A DNA stretch of 64,000 bases, from positions 1-64,000 of the forward strand of contig JAKQEE010000258.1 of the NCBI GenBank assembly GCA_029558635.1, given 5' to 3'. The translations under genes were made by a program, and so were the position numbers. Origin of the DNA: Pseudomonadota bacterium. Lineage in GTDB: Bacteria > Pseudomonadota > Alphaproteobacteria > Micavibrionales > Micavibrionaceae. The stretch's first letter is position 1; each line of letters opens with the position of its first letter. Positions 19,241 to 28,211 of this stretch are shown here, in pieces. Under the pieces are notes generated by a model. The model was given only the letters and a program-made list of their open reading frames with translations. It made no database searches and was not told the origin of the DNA.

Positions 19241-20965
19241 ATGACCGGATTTACCCCCTTCGGCCTAGCCGAGCCTATTTTGAACAGACTTGAGACCATC
19301 GAGTTTTTCGAACCTACCCCCATTCAACGCCAAGCCATTCCTCTTGCACTCGAAGGAAAGGATATTCTCGGGACCGCGCAAACAGGAACCGGAAAAACGG
19401 CAGCGTTCGGCTTGCCATTGGTTCAGCATTTGATGAACAACCCACATTCTTGTGCGCTGGTGATGACTCCAACCCGCGAGCTGGCGGTACAGGTGATGAC
19501 CCAGATCAAATCCTTTATTCCGGATGGAACGAAGATTCACGCTGCTTTGTTGATTGGCGGCGAGGCGATGTTCAAACAGCTTAAACAGCTTCAAGGCAAG
19601 CCGCGCTTGATTATCGGAACACCCGGACGGATCAACGACCATCTGGAACGTGATACGCTGCGTCTTTCCAAGGCCGATTTTTTGGTGCTGGACGAGGCCG
19701 ATCGCATGCTCGATATGGGATTTGGCGTTCAGCTTGAGGCCATTGCCAAATATCTGCCCGAACAACGTCAGACCTTGATGTTCTCGGCCACGGTGCCAAA
19801 CAATATCATGAAGTTGGCTTCGAAATATCTCAATGACCCTGCCCGCGTGGAAACGCATCAGGCGCACAAGGCCGCTCCGAAGATCAAGCAAGAGCTGATT
19901 CACGTCAATGACGATGCCAAGCATGACCAGTTGGTTAAATTGCTGGACGAGCGTTCGGGGCAAATCATCGTGTTTGTGAAAACCAAACACGGAGCAGACC
20001 GTTTGGCGCGCAAGCTGGCCAAAGACAATCATTCGGCTGATGCCATTCATGGCGATTTGCGTCAGGGGCAGCGTGACCGCGTCCTTCGCACGTTCCGCAA
20101 GAACGATGTGCGGATTTTGGTTGCGACCGATGTGGCGGCTCGTGGCCTTGATATTCCGTTCCTTGAAACGGTTATCAATTACGATTTGCCGCAAAATCCG
20201 GAAGACTACATTCACCGCATCGGCCGCACAGGGCGCAACGGCGAAGAAGGCGAAGCAATTTGCCTGATCTCCGGCCATGATCGTTCCAAATGGGTGCTGA
20301 TTGATCGCTTGATGAATCCGAAACCCAAGGAAGAACGTCGCGAGCGTTCTGCAAACGGCGAGGGCAAAAAGCGTCATGAAGGCGGTCGCAACGGGTCCGG
20401 TGACAAGAAGTTCGGCGGTAAAAAGTTCGGTGAGAAATCCGACTGGAAATCAAGCTTCAAAAAGAAGGATGACCGCAAAGCTTTCGGTTCTGACAAGCCT
20501 CGCGTTCCTGTCCGCTTTGAATCGCATGACGATCCAGAACTGGCACAAGCCAAGGCCGAATTCTTTGAGAAAAAAATGGGCGAGAAAAAACCTTTCGAGA
20601 AAAAGCCGTTTGGTAAGAAACCTTTTGGCGGTAAATCCGGCGACAGATCGGAAGGCGGATTCAAGAAGGAAGGTGGCTTCAAAAAAGAAGGCGGCTTCAA
20701 GAAAGAGGGCGGCTTCAAGAAAGAGGGATCGCGTAAAGAATGGGGCGACAAAGACGGAGCAGCTAAGAAACCTTTCTCTCGTGATGGTGCCAAACCATTC
20801 TCCAAAGATGGTGCAAAATCCGGCGAACGTCGTGAGGGCGGTTTCAGGAAAGAAGGTGGATTCAAGAAGGAAGGCGGGTTTAAATCCGGTGGTTTTAAAT
20901 CCAAAGGCTCTCCCAAATCCGGCGGATTCAAAAAAGATGGTCCGCGCCGTTCACACACCGCTTAA
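19241..20965 (+). CDS. DEAD-box RNA helicase, RhlE-like, with repetitive basic C-terminus
   Basis: AQTGTGKTAAF, DEAD, SAT, HRIGRTGR motifs; FKKEGG repeats in tail. Confidence 0.95.
   Translation: MTGFTPFGLAEPILNRLETIEFFEPTPIQRQAIPLALEGKDILGTAQTGTGKTAAFGLPLVQHLMNNPHSCALVMTPTRELAVQVMTQIKSFIPDGTKIHAALLIGGEAMFKQLKQLQGKPRLIIGTPGRINDHLERDTLRLSKADFLVLDEADRMLDMGFGVQLEAIAKYLPEQRQTLMFSATVPNNIMKLASKYLNDPARVETHQAHKAAPKIKQELIHVNDDAKHDQLVKLLDERSGQIIVFVKTKHGADRLARKLAKDNHSADAIHGDLRQGQRDRVLRTFRKNDVRILVATDVAARGLDIPFLETVINYDLPQNPEDYIHRIGRTGRNGEEGEAICLISGHDRSKWVLIDRLMNPKPKEERRERSANGEGKKRHEGGRNGSGDKKFGGKKFGEKSDWKSSFKKKDDRKAFGSDKPRVPVRFESHDDPELAQAKAEFFEKKMGEKKPFEKKPFGKKPFGGKSGDRSEGGFKKEGGFKKEGGFKKEGGFKKEGSRKEWGDKDGAAKKPFSRDGAKPFSKDGAKSGERREGGFRKEGGFKKEGGFKSGGFKSKGSPKSGGFKKDGPRRSHTA
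20654..20725 (+). repeat. Four tandem 18-bp units encoding GGFKKE
   Basis: (GGCGGCTTCAAGAAAGAG-like)x4 in the helicase tail. Confidence 0.9.
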
Positions 20966-20990
20966 TTTATTTTTATAGAGATAAAGAAAA

Positions 20991-21013
20991 GGAGCCGAGA
21001 GGCTCCTTTTTGT
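20991..21013. terminator. Intrinsic terminator between convergent helicase and fabG
   Basis: GGAGCC-gaga-GGCTCC followed by TTTTTG. Confidence 0.9.
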
Positions 21014-21033
21014 TTTCAAGTAAGGATGGCTGA

Positions 21034-21771
21034 TTAAATCATTGCCATGCCGCCATTCACATGAATGGTCGCACCAGTAACGTATCCGGCTTCGTCGGAG
21101 GCAAGGTAAGTCACCGCGGCGGCGATGTCGTTCGCGGTTCCCATTTTTCCGGCCGGAATGGTGCTCGAGATTTTTGCCTTTTGATCGTCAGTCAAAACTT
21201 CGGTCATTGAGGTCGCGATAAAGCCCGGGGCAACGCAATTGACGGTGATGCCGCGGCTTGCGATTTCTTGTGCCATTGCTTTCGACCATCCGATCATGCC
21301 GGCTTTGCTTGCTACGTAGTTGCACTGGCCCGGGTTGCCCATCACGCCCACGACCGAGGCAATATTGATGATGCGACCCGCGCGGCGTTTCATCATACCG
21401 CGCTGGACGGCTTTGGCGAGTTTGAATGTTGCTGTCAAATTGACGTTGATGACGTCATTCCATTCTTCGTCTTTCATGCGCATTGAGAGGTTGTCGCGCG
21501 TCAGGCCTGCGTTGTTGACCAGAATGTCGATCTGGCCCATGGCGGCTTCGGCATCGGCTGCCAATTTATCAACTGCTTCGAGGTCCGAAAGATCGGCAGG
21601 GAGGACGTGGACGCGCTCTTTCAGATCGGTGGCGAGCGCATTCAGTTTATCGACGTTGCGGCCAGAGATGCCAACGGTCGCGCCTTGCGCGTGCAGGGCG
21701 CGGGCAATCGCTTCGCCGATGCCGCCGGTTGCGCCTGTGACTAAAGCTGTTTTTCCAGTGAGATTGAACAT
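21034..21771 (-). CDS. fabG: 3-oxoacyl-[acyl-carrier-protein] reductase
   Basis: SDR motifs TGATGGIG, NNAGLTRDNL, YxxxK (YVASKAG), VNCVAPGFI; next to fabD. Confidence 0.95.
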   Translation of the reverse strand: MFNLTGKTALVTGATGGIGEAIARALHAQGATVGISGRNVDKLNALATDLKERVHVLPADLSDLEAVDKLAADAEAAMGQIDILVNNAGLTRDNLSMRMKDEEWNDVINVNLTATFKLAKAVQRGMMKRRAGRIINIASVVGVMGNPGQCNYVASKAGMIGWSKAMAQEIASRGITVNCVAPGFIATSMTEVLTDDQKAKISSTIPAGKMGTANDIAAAVTYLASDEAGYVTGATIHVNGGMAMI

Positions 21772-21789
21772 TTTGTTTTCCTTTTCTTC

Positions 21790-22743
21790 TTATTTCAGTT
21801 TTTCAATGAGGGCGTCGATTTGTTCCGGTGTACCGACGCTTTCGCAGGCGACATCTTTTTCGATGCGTTTGACGAGGCCGGAGAGGACTTTGCCTGCGCC
21901 CAGTTCGATCATTTCAGTGACGCCTTGCTCTTTCATCCATGTGACAGATTCTCTCCAACGGACCATGCCAGTCACTTGTTCAACCAGCAATTTGCGAATG
22001 AGGTTCGGGTCGGTTGTGGCTTTGGCTGTGACGTTGGCAACCAGCGGAACAATTGGTGGTGCGATGACTGTGTCAGCCAATGCCTTTTCCATTGCATCGG
22101 CAGCGGGTTGCATCAGGCGGCAATGGAACGGGGCGCTCACAGGAAGCTGTACGGCACGTTTGGCGCCTTTTGCAGTAGCCAACTCCATAGCGATGGCCAC
22201 GGCGCCAGCGTGACCCGACACCACGATTTGACCTGGCGAGTTATCGTTGGCGGAGGCAACCATTTCGCCATTTTCGGTTTTGGTGTTGGCCTCGCGGGTG
22301 ATGGCTTCGACGTCGGGGAGGTCAAGGCCCAAAATAGCGGCCATCGCGCCAACTCCTACAGGGACGGCTTTTTGCATGCTTTGTCCGCGCAGTTTTAAAA
22401 GTTTGGCGGTAGTGTGGATTTCCAGCGACATGGCAGCAGTCAGGGCCGAATATTCACCCAGCGAATGGCCTGCGACAAAGTTGGATACTTCATGGAGGTT
22501 GATGTTTCCCTGTCCGACCAGCGTTCTGACCACGGCCATCGAGACAGCCATCAGGGCGGGTTGAGTGTTTTCGGTGAGGTTCAGATCCTGTTCCGATCCT
22601 TCGGTCATCAGTTTGAAGAGGTTTTGGTCCAAGGCATCGTCCACCATTTCGAACACTTCACGGGCTTCAAAGAAGGCTTCGGCCAGATCCTTGCCCATTC
22701 CGATGAATTGGGACCCTTGGCCCGGAAATATAAATGCGCGCAT
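21790..22743 (-). CDS. fabD: Malonyl-CoA:ACP transacylase
   Basis: MRAFIFPGQGSQ, GHSLGE active-site motif; start set at MRAF. Confidence 0.95.
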   Translation of the reverse strand: MRAFIFPGQGSQFIGMGKDLAEAFFEAREVFEMVDDALDQNLFKLMTEGSEQDLNLTENTQPALMAVSMAVVRTLVGQGNINLHEVSNFVAGHSLGEYSALTAAMSLEIHTTAKLLKLRGQSMQKAVPVGVGAMAAILGLDLPDVEAITREANTKTENGEMVASANDNSPGQIVVSGHAGAVAIAMELATAKGAKRAVQLPVSAPFHCRLMQPAADAMEKALADTVIAPPIVPLVANVTAKATTDPNLIRKLLVEQVTGMVRWRESVTWMKEQGVTEMIELGAGKVLSGLVKRIEKDVACESVGTPEQIDALIEKLK

Positions 22744-22863
22744 GGTGATTCGCTCCAAACTCGTAAATTTCGTCAATATGGCCGGATTAGGCGGAATTTT
22801 GCGGTTTTAGTCAACCTTAAAAGGGGTCTAAAAAATCCAATCCCCAGAAGGACTTACTGTTGC

Positions 22864-22896
22864 GCAACATACAAAACGGTGCGTTTTTTATGTTGC
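22864..22896. other. Inverted repeat (15-bp arms, one mismatch, 3-nt loop)
   Basis: GCAACATACAAAACG-gtg-CGTTTTTTATGTTGC. Confidence 0.85.
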
Positions 22897-22933
22897 CCCT
22901 TTACAACTATCCCAAAATAAACTAGTATCAAAT

Positions 22934-23013
22934 TACTCAGGATTGCGATTTCTTGAAATAAAAAATCCCCCAGCAGGTGGCAATACCATGCAAGGAGGGA
23001 TGGATCCTGAGTA
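22934..23013. other. Nested inverted repeat / candidate structured RNA
   Basis: Closing TACTCAGGAT...ATCCTGAGTA; inner ATCCC(CC)...(GGa)GGGAT; apical GCAGGT..ACCATGC. Confidence 0.6.
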
Positions 23014-23132
23014 GGGAGACGTGCCTTAAGTGTTAAGTGCTTAATAAATATAATAACAGTGGGACGAGTGCGGTAGCGTTTCATGCGGGTGTTAATGCCA
23101 TATGTAGACATTAAAAAAGCATGGAGGTTACA

Positions 23133-23444
23133 ATGAGTTGTTCTATTATTCACCAATCTGTCCGATCTATCCTTGAAGAAGGAAGTACCGCTTACACGAC
23201 GGTTGTCGAAACTGGCGGCGCTCCCAATGTCGACTATGCCGGTTATTGCTGCCATGTGGCTTTGAACAGGCTTCGGCAGACGCTTAACCATCCGGATCTA
23301 ACGGCTGAGCAGCTGGAGGGGCTTCTTCGACGGGCTGCCCGGAAGTACGATTCAAGTGGAGAAGACGAGCGTCGAGAGTGGTCTTCGATGATGGCCCGTT
23401 ATCTGACCAAGCATGTCAACGCCAACTCTCATTCGGTCGTGTAG
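23133..23444 (+). CDS. Small hypothetical protein
   Basis: GGAGGTTACA Shine-Dalgarno before ATG 23133; no recognised family. Confidence 0.6.
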   Translation: MSCSIIHQSVRSILEEGSTAYTTVVETGGAPNVDYAGYCCHVALNRLRQTLNHPDLTAEQLEGLLRRAARKYDSSGEDERREWSSMMARYLTKHVNANSHSVV

Positions 23445-23540
23445 TCCGTTTTTACTCCTTTTAGGGGGGGGTTATGATGCTTCCTCCTGTTGTGAATCTC
23501 CCTTGCGCGGGGTTTTGAAAACAGGTTAAGTGTTTTCCCT

Positions 23541-25076
23541 ATGGAAGCTCAAAATTTTGACCGTCTTTTTACCGAAATTCTTCAAGCGCGGACCCGTGTT
23601 TATCGTGCGGGGTCGGTGACGCCGTTGCAGCGTATTGCGCTGCCCGAGATCGAAGCTGAAATTTTCGTTAAACGCGAGGACATCTCGCCGATTAACGCCT
23701 ACAAATGGCGCGGTGCCTACAATTGTACGGCTGTTCTGACCGAAGGGAAAGATGTAGGTACCGTTGTTGCGGCTTCGGCCGGGAACCATGCACAAGGTGT
23801 GGCGTTGGCTGCGCGGATGCTCGGGATCGAGGCTAAGATTTTTATGCCGATGTCCACGCCGATGATGAAACAGCGCGCTGTCAAGCTGCATGGTCAGGAG
23901 CATGTCGAGATCGTTCTGGTGGGAGATACATACGATCAGGCGTCGGATGCCGCCAAGGATTATGCTGCAAAAAACAATGTTCCTTATGTTCATCCATTTG
24001 ACGATCTTTATACGATTGCTGGTCAAGCGACGATTGCGGATGAACTGGTTTTGTCCGGTGAAGGACCATTTGATTATGTTTTTCTGCAAATCGGCGGTGG
24101 CGGAATGGCGGCCGGAGTTTCAAGCTGGTTGAAACTCCATCATCCGAATACCAAAATCATCGGTGTCGAAGGAATCGGGCAAGCCTGTATGAGCGCGTCG
24201 CTCAAGCATGGAGAGCCGGTTACGCTCCATGAAGTCGATACGTTTTGCGACGGAACAGCCGTTAAGCGTCCGGGGGCTTTGACGTTCCAGATTTGCAGCA
24301 AGACACTCGATGGTACAGTCGAAGTCACGAATGAGGAAGTATGCGCGGCGATCCAGAAATTCTGGGATGCCAAGCGTGTTATTCCTGAACCTGCCGGAGC
24401 CATGGGGCTTGCGGGGTTGGTCAAATTTGCATCCGAGAATAAAGATGCTATTCGCGGAAAAAAATTATTGTGCATTCTGTGCGGGGCCAATATGGATTTC
24501 GGCAAGCTTGCGCTTATTTCTGCGCAATCGGCTATCGGTGCCAATCGTCGCCGTTATTTGCGTTTCCATCTCAGCGAAAAAGGCGGCAGTCTGCTCGGGT
24601 TGCTCGACCGGATTTTTACGGACGTCAATGTCACCGAATTCCAGTACGGAAAAATTTCCGATACGGACGGGTATCCGATTATTGCGTTTGAAGCCATGCC
24701 GCAAAAGATCGAAGAGTTGCAGGAAAATCTGCATAAGGAAAAGATCGAGTTTCAGGATGTGACGGAAGATCCCGATGTGCGGTACCGCGTCATCAATTAC
24801 AATCCGTCGCTGTTTCGTCATCCGGTGTTGTTACACGTTCATTTCCCCGAGCGGAAAGGCGCGTTGCGCGAATTTATGCGTCAGGTTTCGACCATCGCCA
24901 ATGTTTGTTATTTCAATTATGCATATACCGGTGAAACGATCGGGCGTGCGTTGATGGGGTTTGAGTTTGAAAAACCCGAAGATCATGCGCGGTTTTACGA
25001 GATCATTTCCCAGTCTCCGGTGGAATGCCGTGCCGTTCCCGATGAGGTGGCCAGGCGGATGCTGGCGGCGGCTTGA
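23541..25076 (+). CDS. ilvA: Threonine ammonia-lyase, biosynthetic, with C-terminal ACT-like domains
   Basis: PLP site NAYKWRGAYN, ASAGNHAQGVA, C-terminal FPERKGAL..F. Confidence 0.94.
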   Translation: MEAQNFDRLFTEILQARTRVYRAGSVTPLQRIALPEIEAEIFVKREDISPINAYKWRGAYNCTAVLTEGKDVGTVVAASAGNHAQGVALAARMLGIEAKIFMPMSTPMMKQRAVKLHGQEHVEIVLVGDTYDQASDAAKDYAAKNNVPYVHPFDDLYTIAGQATIADELVLSGEGPFDYVFLQIGGGGMAAGVSSWLKLHHPNTKIIGVEGIGQACMSASLKHGEPVTLHEVDTFCDGTAVKRPGALTFQICSKTLDGTVEVTNEEVCAAIQKFWDAKRVIPEPAGAMGLAGLVKFASENKDAIRGKKLLCILCGANMDFGKLALISAQSAIGANRRRYLRFHLSEKGGSLLGLLDRIFTDVNVTEFQYGKISDTDGYPIIAFEAMPQKIEELQENLHKEKIEFQDVTEDPDVRYRVINYNPSLFRHPVLLHVHFPERKGALREFMRQVSTIANVCYFNYAYTGETIGRALMGFEFEKPEDHARFYEIISQSPVECRAVPDEVARRMLAAA

Positions 25077-25142
25077 TTTTAGAGAATTTTGTGCTTTCCC
25101 TGATCTCCGGCTTCTGTCATAATTCAAGGAGGAGATTTGATT

Positions 25143-25466
25143 ATGCGCGGGTTATTCGTTCTTTTGGGTGCTTTTGGTGTGATTTTGGTCGGAGGTCCCG
25201 CTTTTGCAGAGGGACAGCTGCTCAATTTATGGCCTAGCCAGCGGGCAACATATCAGGTGAATATGGATGCAAGGGCCGCCGAATATGAGGCGCGCGGTCA
25301 GGCTTATGTCGATCATCTTTATGCGACCCAAGGTGAGGAAGAGATGCCACCCGCGGACAATCTTCACATGGATGAGGCTGGTTCTGCCGATCAGGTTGTT
25401 GAACCCAAGGACGTGGATATGAACGAGGTTCAGTCCATCGTTTCCCGACAGACTTCAAGACAGTAA
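25143..25466 (+). CDS. Small secreted hypothetical protein
   Basis: Signal peptide MRGLFVLLGAFGVILVGGPAFA. Confidence 0.6.
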   Translation: MRGLFVLLGAFGVILVGGPAFAEGQLLNLWPSQRATYQVNMDARAAEYEARGQAYVDHLYATQGEEEMPPADNLHMDEAGSADQVVEPKDVDMNEVQSIVSRQTSRQ

Positions 25467-25473
25467 GTTTTCT

Positions 25474-25863
25474 TTATTTGCAATCTGCATAGAGTTTTGT
25501 GAACCCCTCTTTGGTGGTGGTCTTGCGCAGCATGATGTCGCCGCTTAACCGTGTTTTGCAGGAGAAAAGCGGGATAATCGTTCGTAAGACCAATTCGACT
25601 TTATAGCCGTCATAGAAAGGACCGGTGGAACAGACTTGGGCGGCCTGGTCGGGTTCGAGACGGAAGGTTCCCTCGTGACGCTGGACCGTTCCCGTGGTGG
25701 TTTTGAACGGGGCGGTGCGAATCACGCCTATAATGCTCTGGTCCGACATATTGCGGAGCGTGGCACATTCTTCAAATGGCGAAACATCGCCAGCATAGGC
25801 GGAGAGCGGGGACAGCCCAAGGATTAGTGCAAATCCAAGAATGATAAAAGGGGAATTCTTCAT
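25474..25863 (-). CDS. Small secreted hypothetical protein
   Basis: Signal peptide; convergent with previous ORF. Confidence 0.6.
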   Translation of the reverse strand: MKNSPFIILGFALILGLSPLSAYAGDVSPFEECATLRNMSDQSIIGVIRTAPFKTTTGTVQRHEGTFRLEPDQAAQVCSTGPFYDGYKVELVLRTIIPLFSCKTRLSGDIMLRKTTTKEGFTKLYADCK

Positions 25864-25886
25864 TCCCCTTTTATAACATAAATTGG

Positions 25887-26903
25887 TTAAGAATTTGATG
25901 GAATACCCTTGGTAGTGGAATATTCGAAATGCTGCGCTTTGTCGGGGTTGCGGCGGGTCAGGATATGATGGGCGGCCTGGGCGGCTTCGGCAAATCCCGT
26001 CAAAATCAGGCGCAGTTTATGGGGGTAGATGGCCATGTCGCCCACGGCGTAAATCCCCGTTACGGATGTTTGGGCTGTTCCCTGATCGGTTTTGATCTGG
26101 TGGTGGTCGAGCACCAAACCCCACTCGGCGATAGGTCCCAACTCGGTAGCTAGTCCGAAAAAGGGTAGCAGAATATCAACGTCACGGCTTTGGGTGTTTC
26201 CATCCAGATCGGCGATTGTGATCGAGGTCAGTATGCCGTTTTCGCCATCCAGTTTTTCAAGCTGGGCAGGGGTGATGATTTCAACTTTTCCGGTTGCGGC
26301 CAGTTCATGGAGTTTTTCGAGGGAAGCGGCGCTGGCACGGAATTTGTCGCGGCGATGAACCACATAAATTTGCTGCGCGATGTCGGCTAGAGAGATCGCC
26401 CAGTCGACGGCTGAATCTCCGCCGCCTGCAATCATGATTTTCTTGCCTGAAAACCCGTTGCGGTTGCGGACGGCGTAGAAAATTGATGTGCCTTCATAGG
26501 TTTCGATGTTTTCCAGTGGCGGGCGGTTGGGGCCGAACGCTCCGGCGCCGCCTGCGATGATAATTGCTTTTGCTGCAATTAGGGTGTTTTTCGATGTTGT
26601 AAGGGTGAATGCGCCCTCTTGTCCGTTGATTTTAACGACTTGTTGGCCGAGGTGATAAACCGGACCAAACGGGGAGGCTTGAGCTTCGAGTTGCTCGATC
26701 AATTCGCCCGCCAAAATTGATGGTTCGGCCGGAATGTCATAGATCGGCTTTTCAGGGTAAAGGGCCGTGCATTGACCACCGATCTGGTCCAGTGAGTCGA
26801 TGACGTGGGCCTTGAGACCTGCCATACCGCACTGGAACACCGCAAATAGGCCTGCGGGGCCTGCGCCGATAATGGCAACATCGGTTTGAAATTCTTGATC
26901 CAT
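25887..26903 (-). CDS. Ferredoxin/flavodoxin-NADP(+) reductase, thioredoxin reductase-like type
   Basis: GAGPAGLFA FAD motif, GGGDSAVDWA NADP motif, IYAVGD; no CxxC. Confidence 0.9.
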   Translation of the reverse strand: MDQEFQTDVAIIGAGPAGLFAVFQCGMAGLKAHVIDSLDQIGGQCTALYPEKPIYDIPAEPSILAGELIEQLEAQASPFGPVYHLGQQVVKINGQEGAFTLTTSKNTLIAAKAIIIAGGAGAFGPNRPPLENIETYEGTSIFYAVRNRNGFSGKKIMIAGGGDSAVDWAISLADIAQQIYVVHRRDKFRASAASLEKLHELAATGKVEIITPAQLEKLDGENGILTSITIADLDGNTQSRDVDILLPFFGLATELGPIAEWGLVLDHHQIKTDQGTAQTSVTGIYAVGDMAIYPHKLRLILTGFAEAAQAAHHILTRRNPDKAQHFEYSTTKGIPSNS

Positions 26904-26938
26904 AGGCTATACATACGGGAAGGAAGGGATACCCGCCA

Positions 26939-27346
26939 ATGGTTTTTTTGACCGAAGAGGAAACAATTCGCTTTGCTGCGGATTTTACGCGAAAGCTCAA
27001 GCCCCGAGATGTCGTTTTGCTGCGTGGCGATCTGGGGGCGGGCAAATCGGTTTTTGCGCGCTCTGTCATTCGGGCGCTTTCGGATAATCCTGAATTGGAG
27101 GTTCCCAGCCCAACTTTTACCCTTGTCCAGACCTATGATACTTCGGGTGGGGAAGTCTGGCATTTCGATTTATACCGGTTGAAAGATGCGGACGAAATTT
27201 TTGAGCTGGGGTGGGAAGATGCTCTGGCGGGTGGGATCGTTCTGGTCGAATGGCCAGAGAGGCTTGGTCCGTATGTTCCCGAAAATGCTCGGGAGGTTAA
27301 TATTACCATTCAGACGGATGGGGCGCGAGAGGTCGAGATAAGATGA
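26939..27346 (+). CDS. tsaE: tRNA threonylcarbamoyladenosine biosynthesis ATPase TsaE
   Basis: LRGDLGAGKSVFAR, SPTFTLVQTY, HFDLYRL. Confidence 0.94.
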   Translation: MVFLTEEETIRFAADFTRKLKPRDVVLLRGDLGAGKSVFARSVIRALSDNPELEVPSPTFTLVQTYDTSGGEVWHFDLYRLKDADEIFELGWEDALAGGIVLVEWPERLGPYVPENAREVNITIQTDGAREVEIR

Positions 27347-28050
27347 GTATTGATACGGCTTTTATATTGGCAGCGGGAAAGGGCACGCGGATGGCGCCTC
27401 TCACCGATATTGTTCCCAAGCCGCTGGTAAAGTTAAACGGACGAGCTTTGCTCGATTATGTGTTCGATCATTTGAAAGATGCCGGTGTTACCAAAGCGGT
27501 GGTGAATTCGCACCATCATGCAGGCGTTTTGCGGAAATATCTGGCGGGTGTTCAGGGAATTGAGATCATGGAAACGCATGAGCTTGTATTGCTTGAAACT
27601 GGAGGAGGGCTTCAAAATGCTGCGTCCTATCTGGGGGATGAGCCGTTCTTTATGATCAACGGTGATGCGTTCTGGACGGATGGGCCAAGCGGTTGCGCAT
27701 TGAAGAGGCTTGAAGATTTTTTTGATGACGAGCGGATGGATATTTTGTTGCTGCTTATTCCCGTCGAGCGGATGATTTTGACCGAAGGGGTCGGTGACTA
27801 TGATCTTTTGCCGGATGGACAAATTCGCCGTAACAAAGCAAAGGCCGGAACTCATATGTTTACGGGGATCCGGATTGTGCATCCACGTATTCTTAGTGGA
27901 ATGGAAGAGGGGATTTATTCCTTTCTCAAGCAAATGGATGCAGCTGAGCAAGCGGGGCGGCTCTACGGTTTGGTCCATGACGGGGAGTGGCACCATATCT
28001 CGACGCCTGATGATCTGAAAAGGGTTGGGAATGCTTGTAGGGATGCGTAG
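27343..28050 (+). CDS. Nucleotidyltransferase, MurU-like
   Basis: ILAAGKGTRMAPLTDIVPKPLVKLNGRALLDY; 4-nt overlap (ATGA) with tsaE. Confidence 0.88.
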   Translation: MSIDTAFILAAGKGTRMAPLTDIVPKPLVKLNGRALLDYVFDHLKDAGVTKAVVNSHHHAGVLRKYLAGVQGIEIMETHELVLLETGGGLQNAASYLGDEPFFMINGDAFWTDGPSGCALKRLEDFFDDERMDILLLLIPVERMILTEGVGDYDLLPDGQIRRNKAKAGTHMFTGIRIVHPRILSGMEEGIYSFLKQMDAAEQAGRLYGLVHDGEWHHISTPDDLKRVGNACRDA

Positions 28051-28211
28051 GGTTGTTCAAAATGGGGGGTAGACCCTTCGCCAACCAGTATGATAAAACT
28101 GATGCATACGAAGTCATTTATTTAAAGAAATCAGATGGGAGTTTATTTTCCCATGGGCCATGCAGAAGTGTGTGGCAAGTAAACATATAAATCAGGAGTG
28201 AAATTTGAACC

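Noticed and set aside
20654-20905. Regular short repeats resembling an array
   Set aside because: In-frame GGFKKE coding repeats in a helicase tail, not CRISPR (no spacers, no cas genes).
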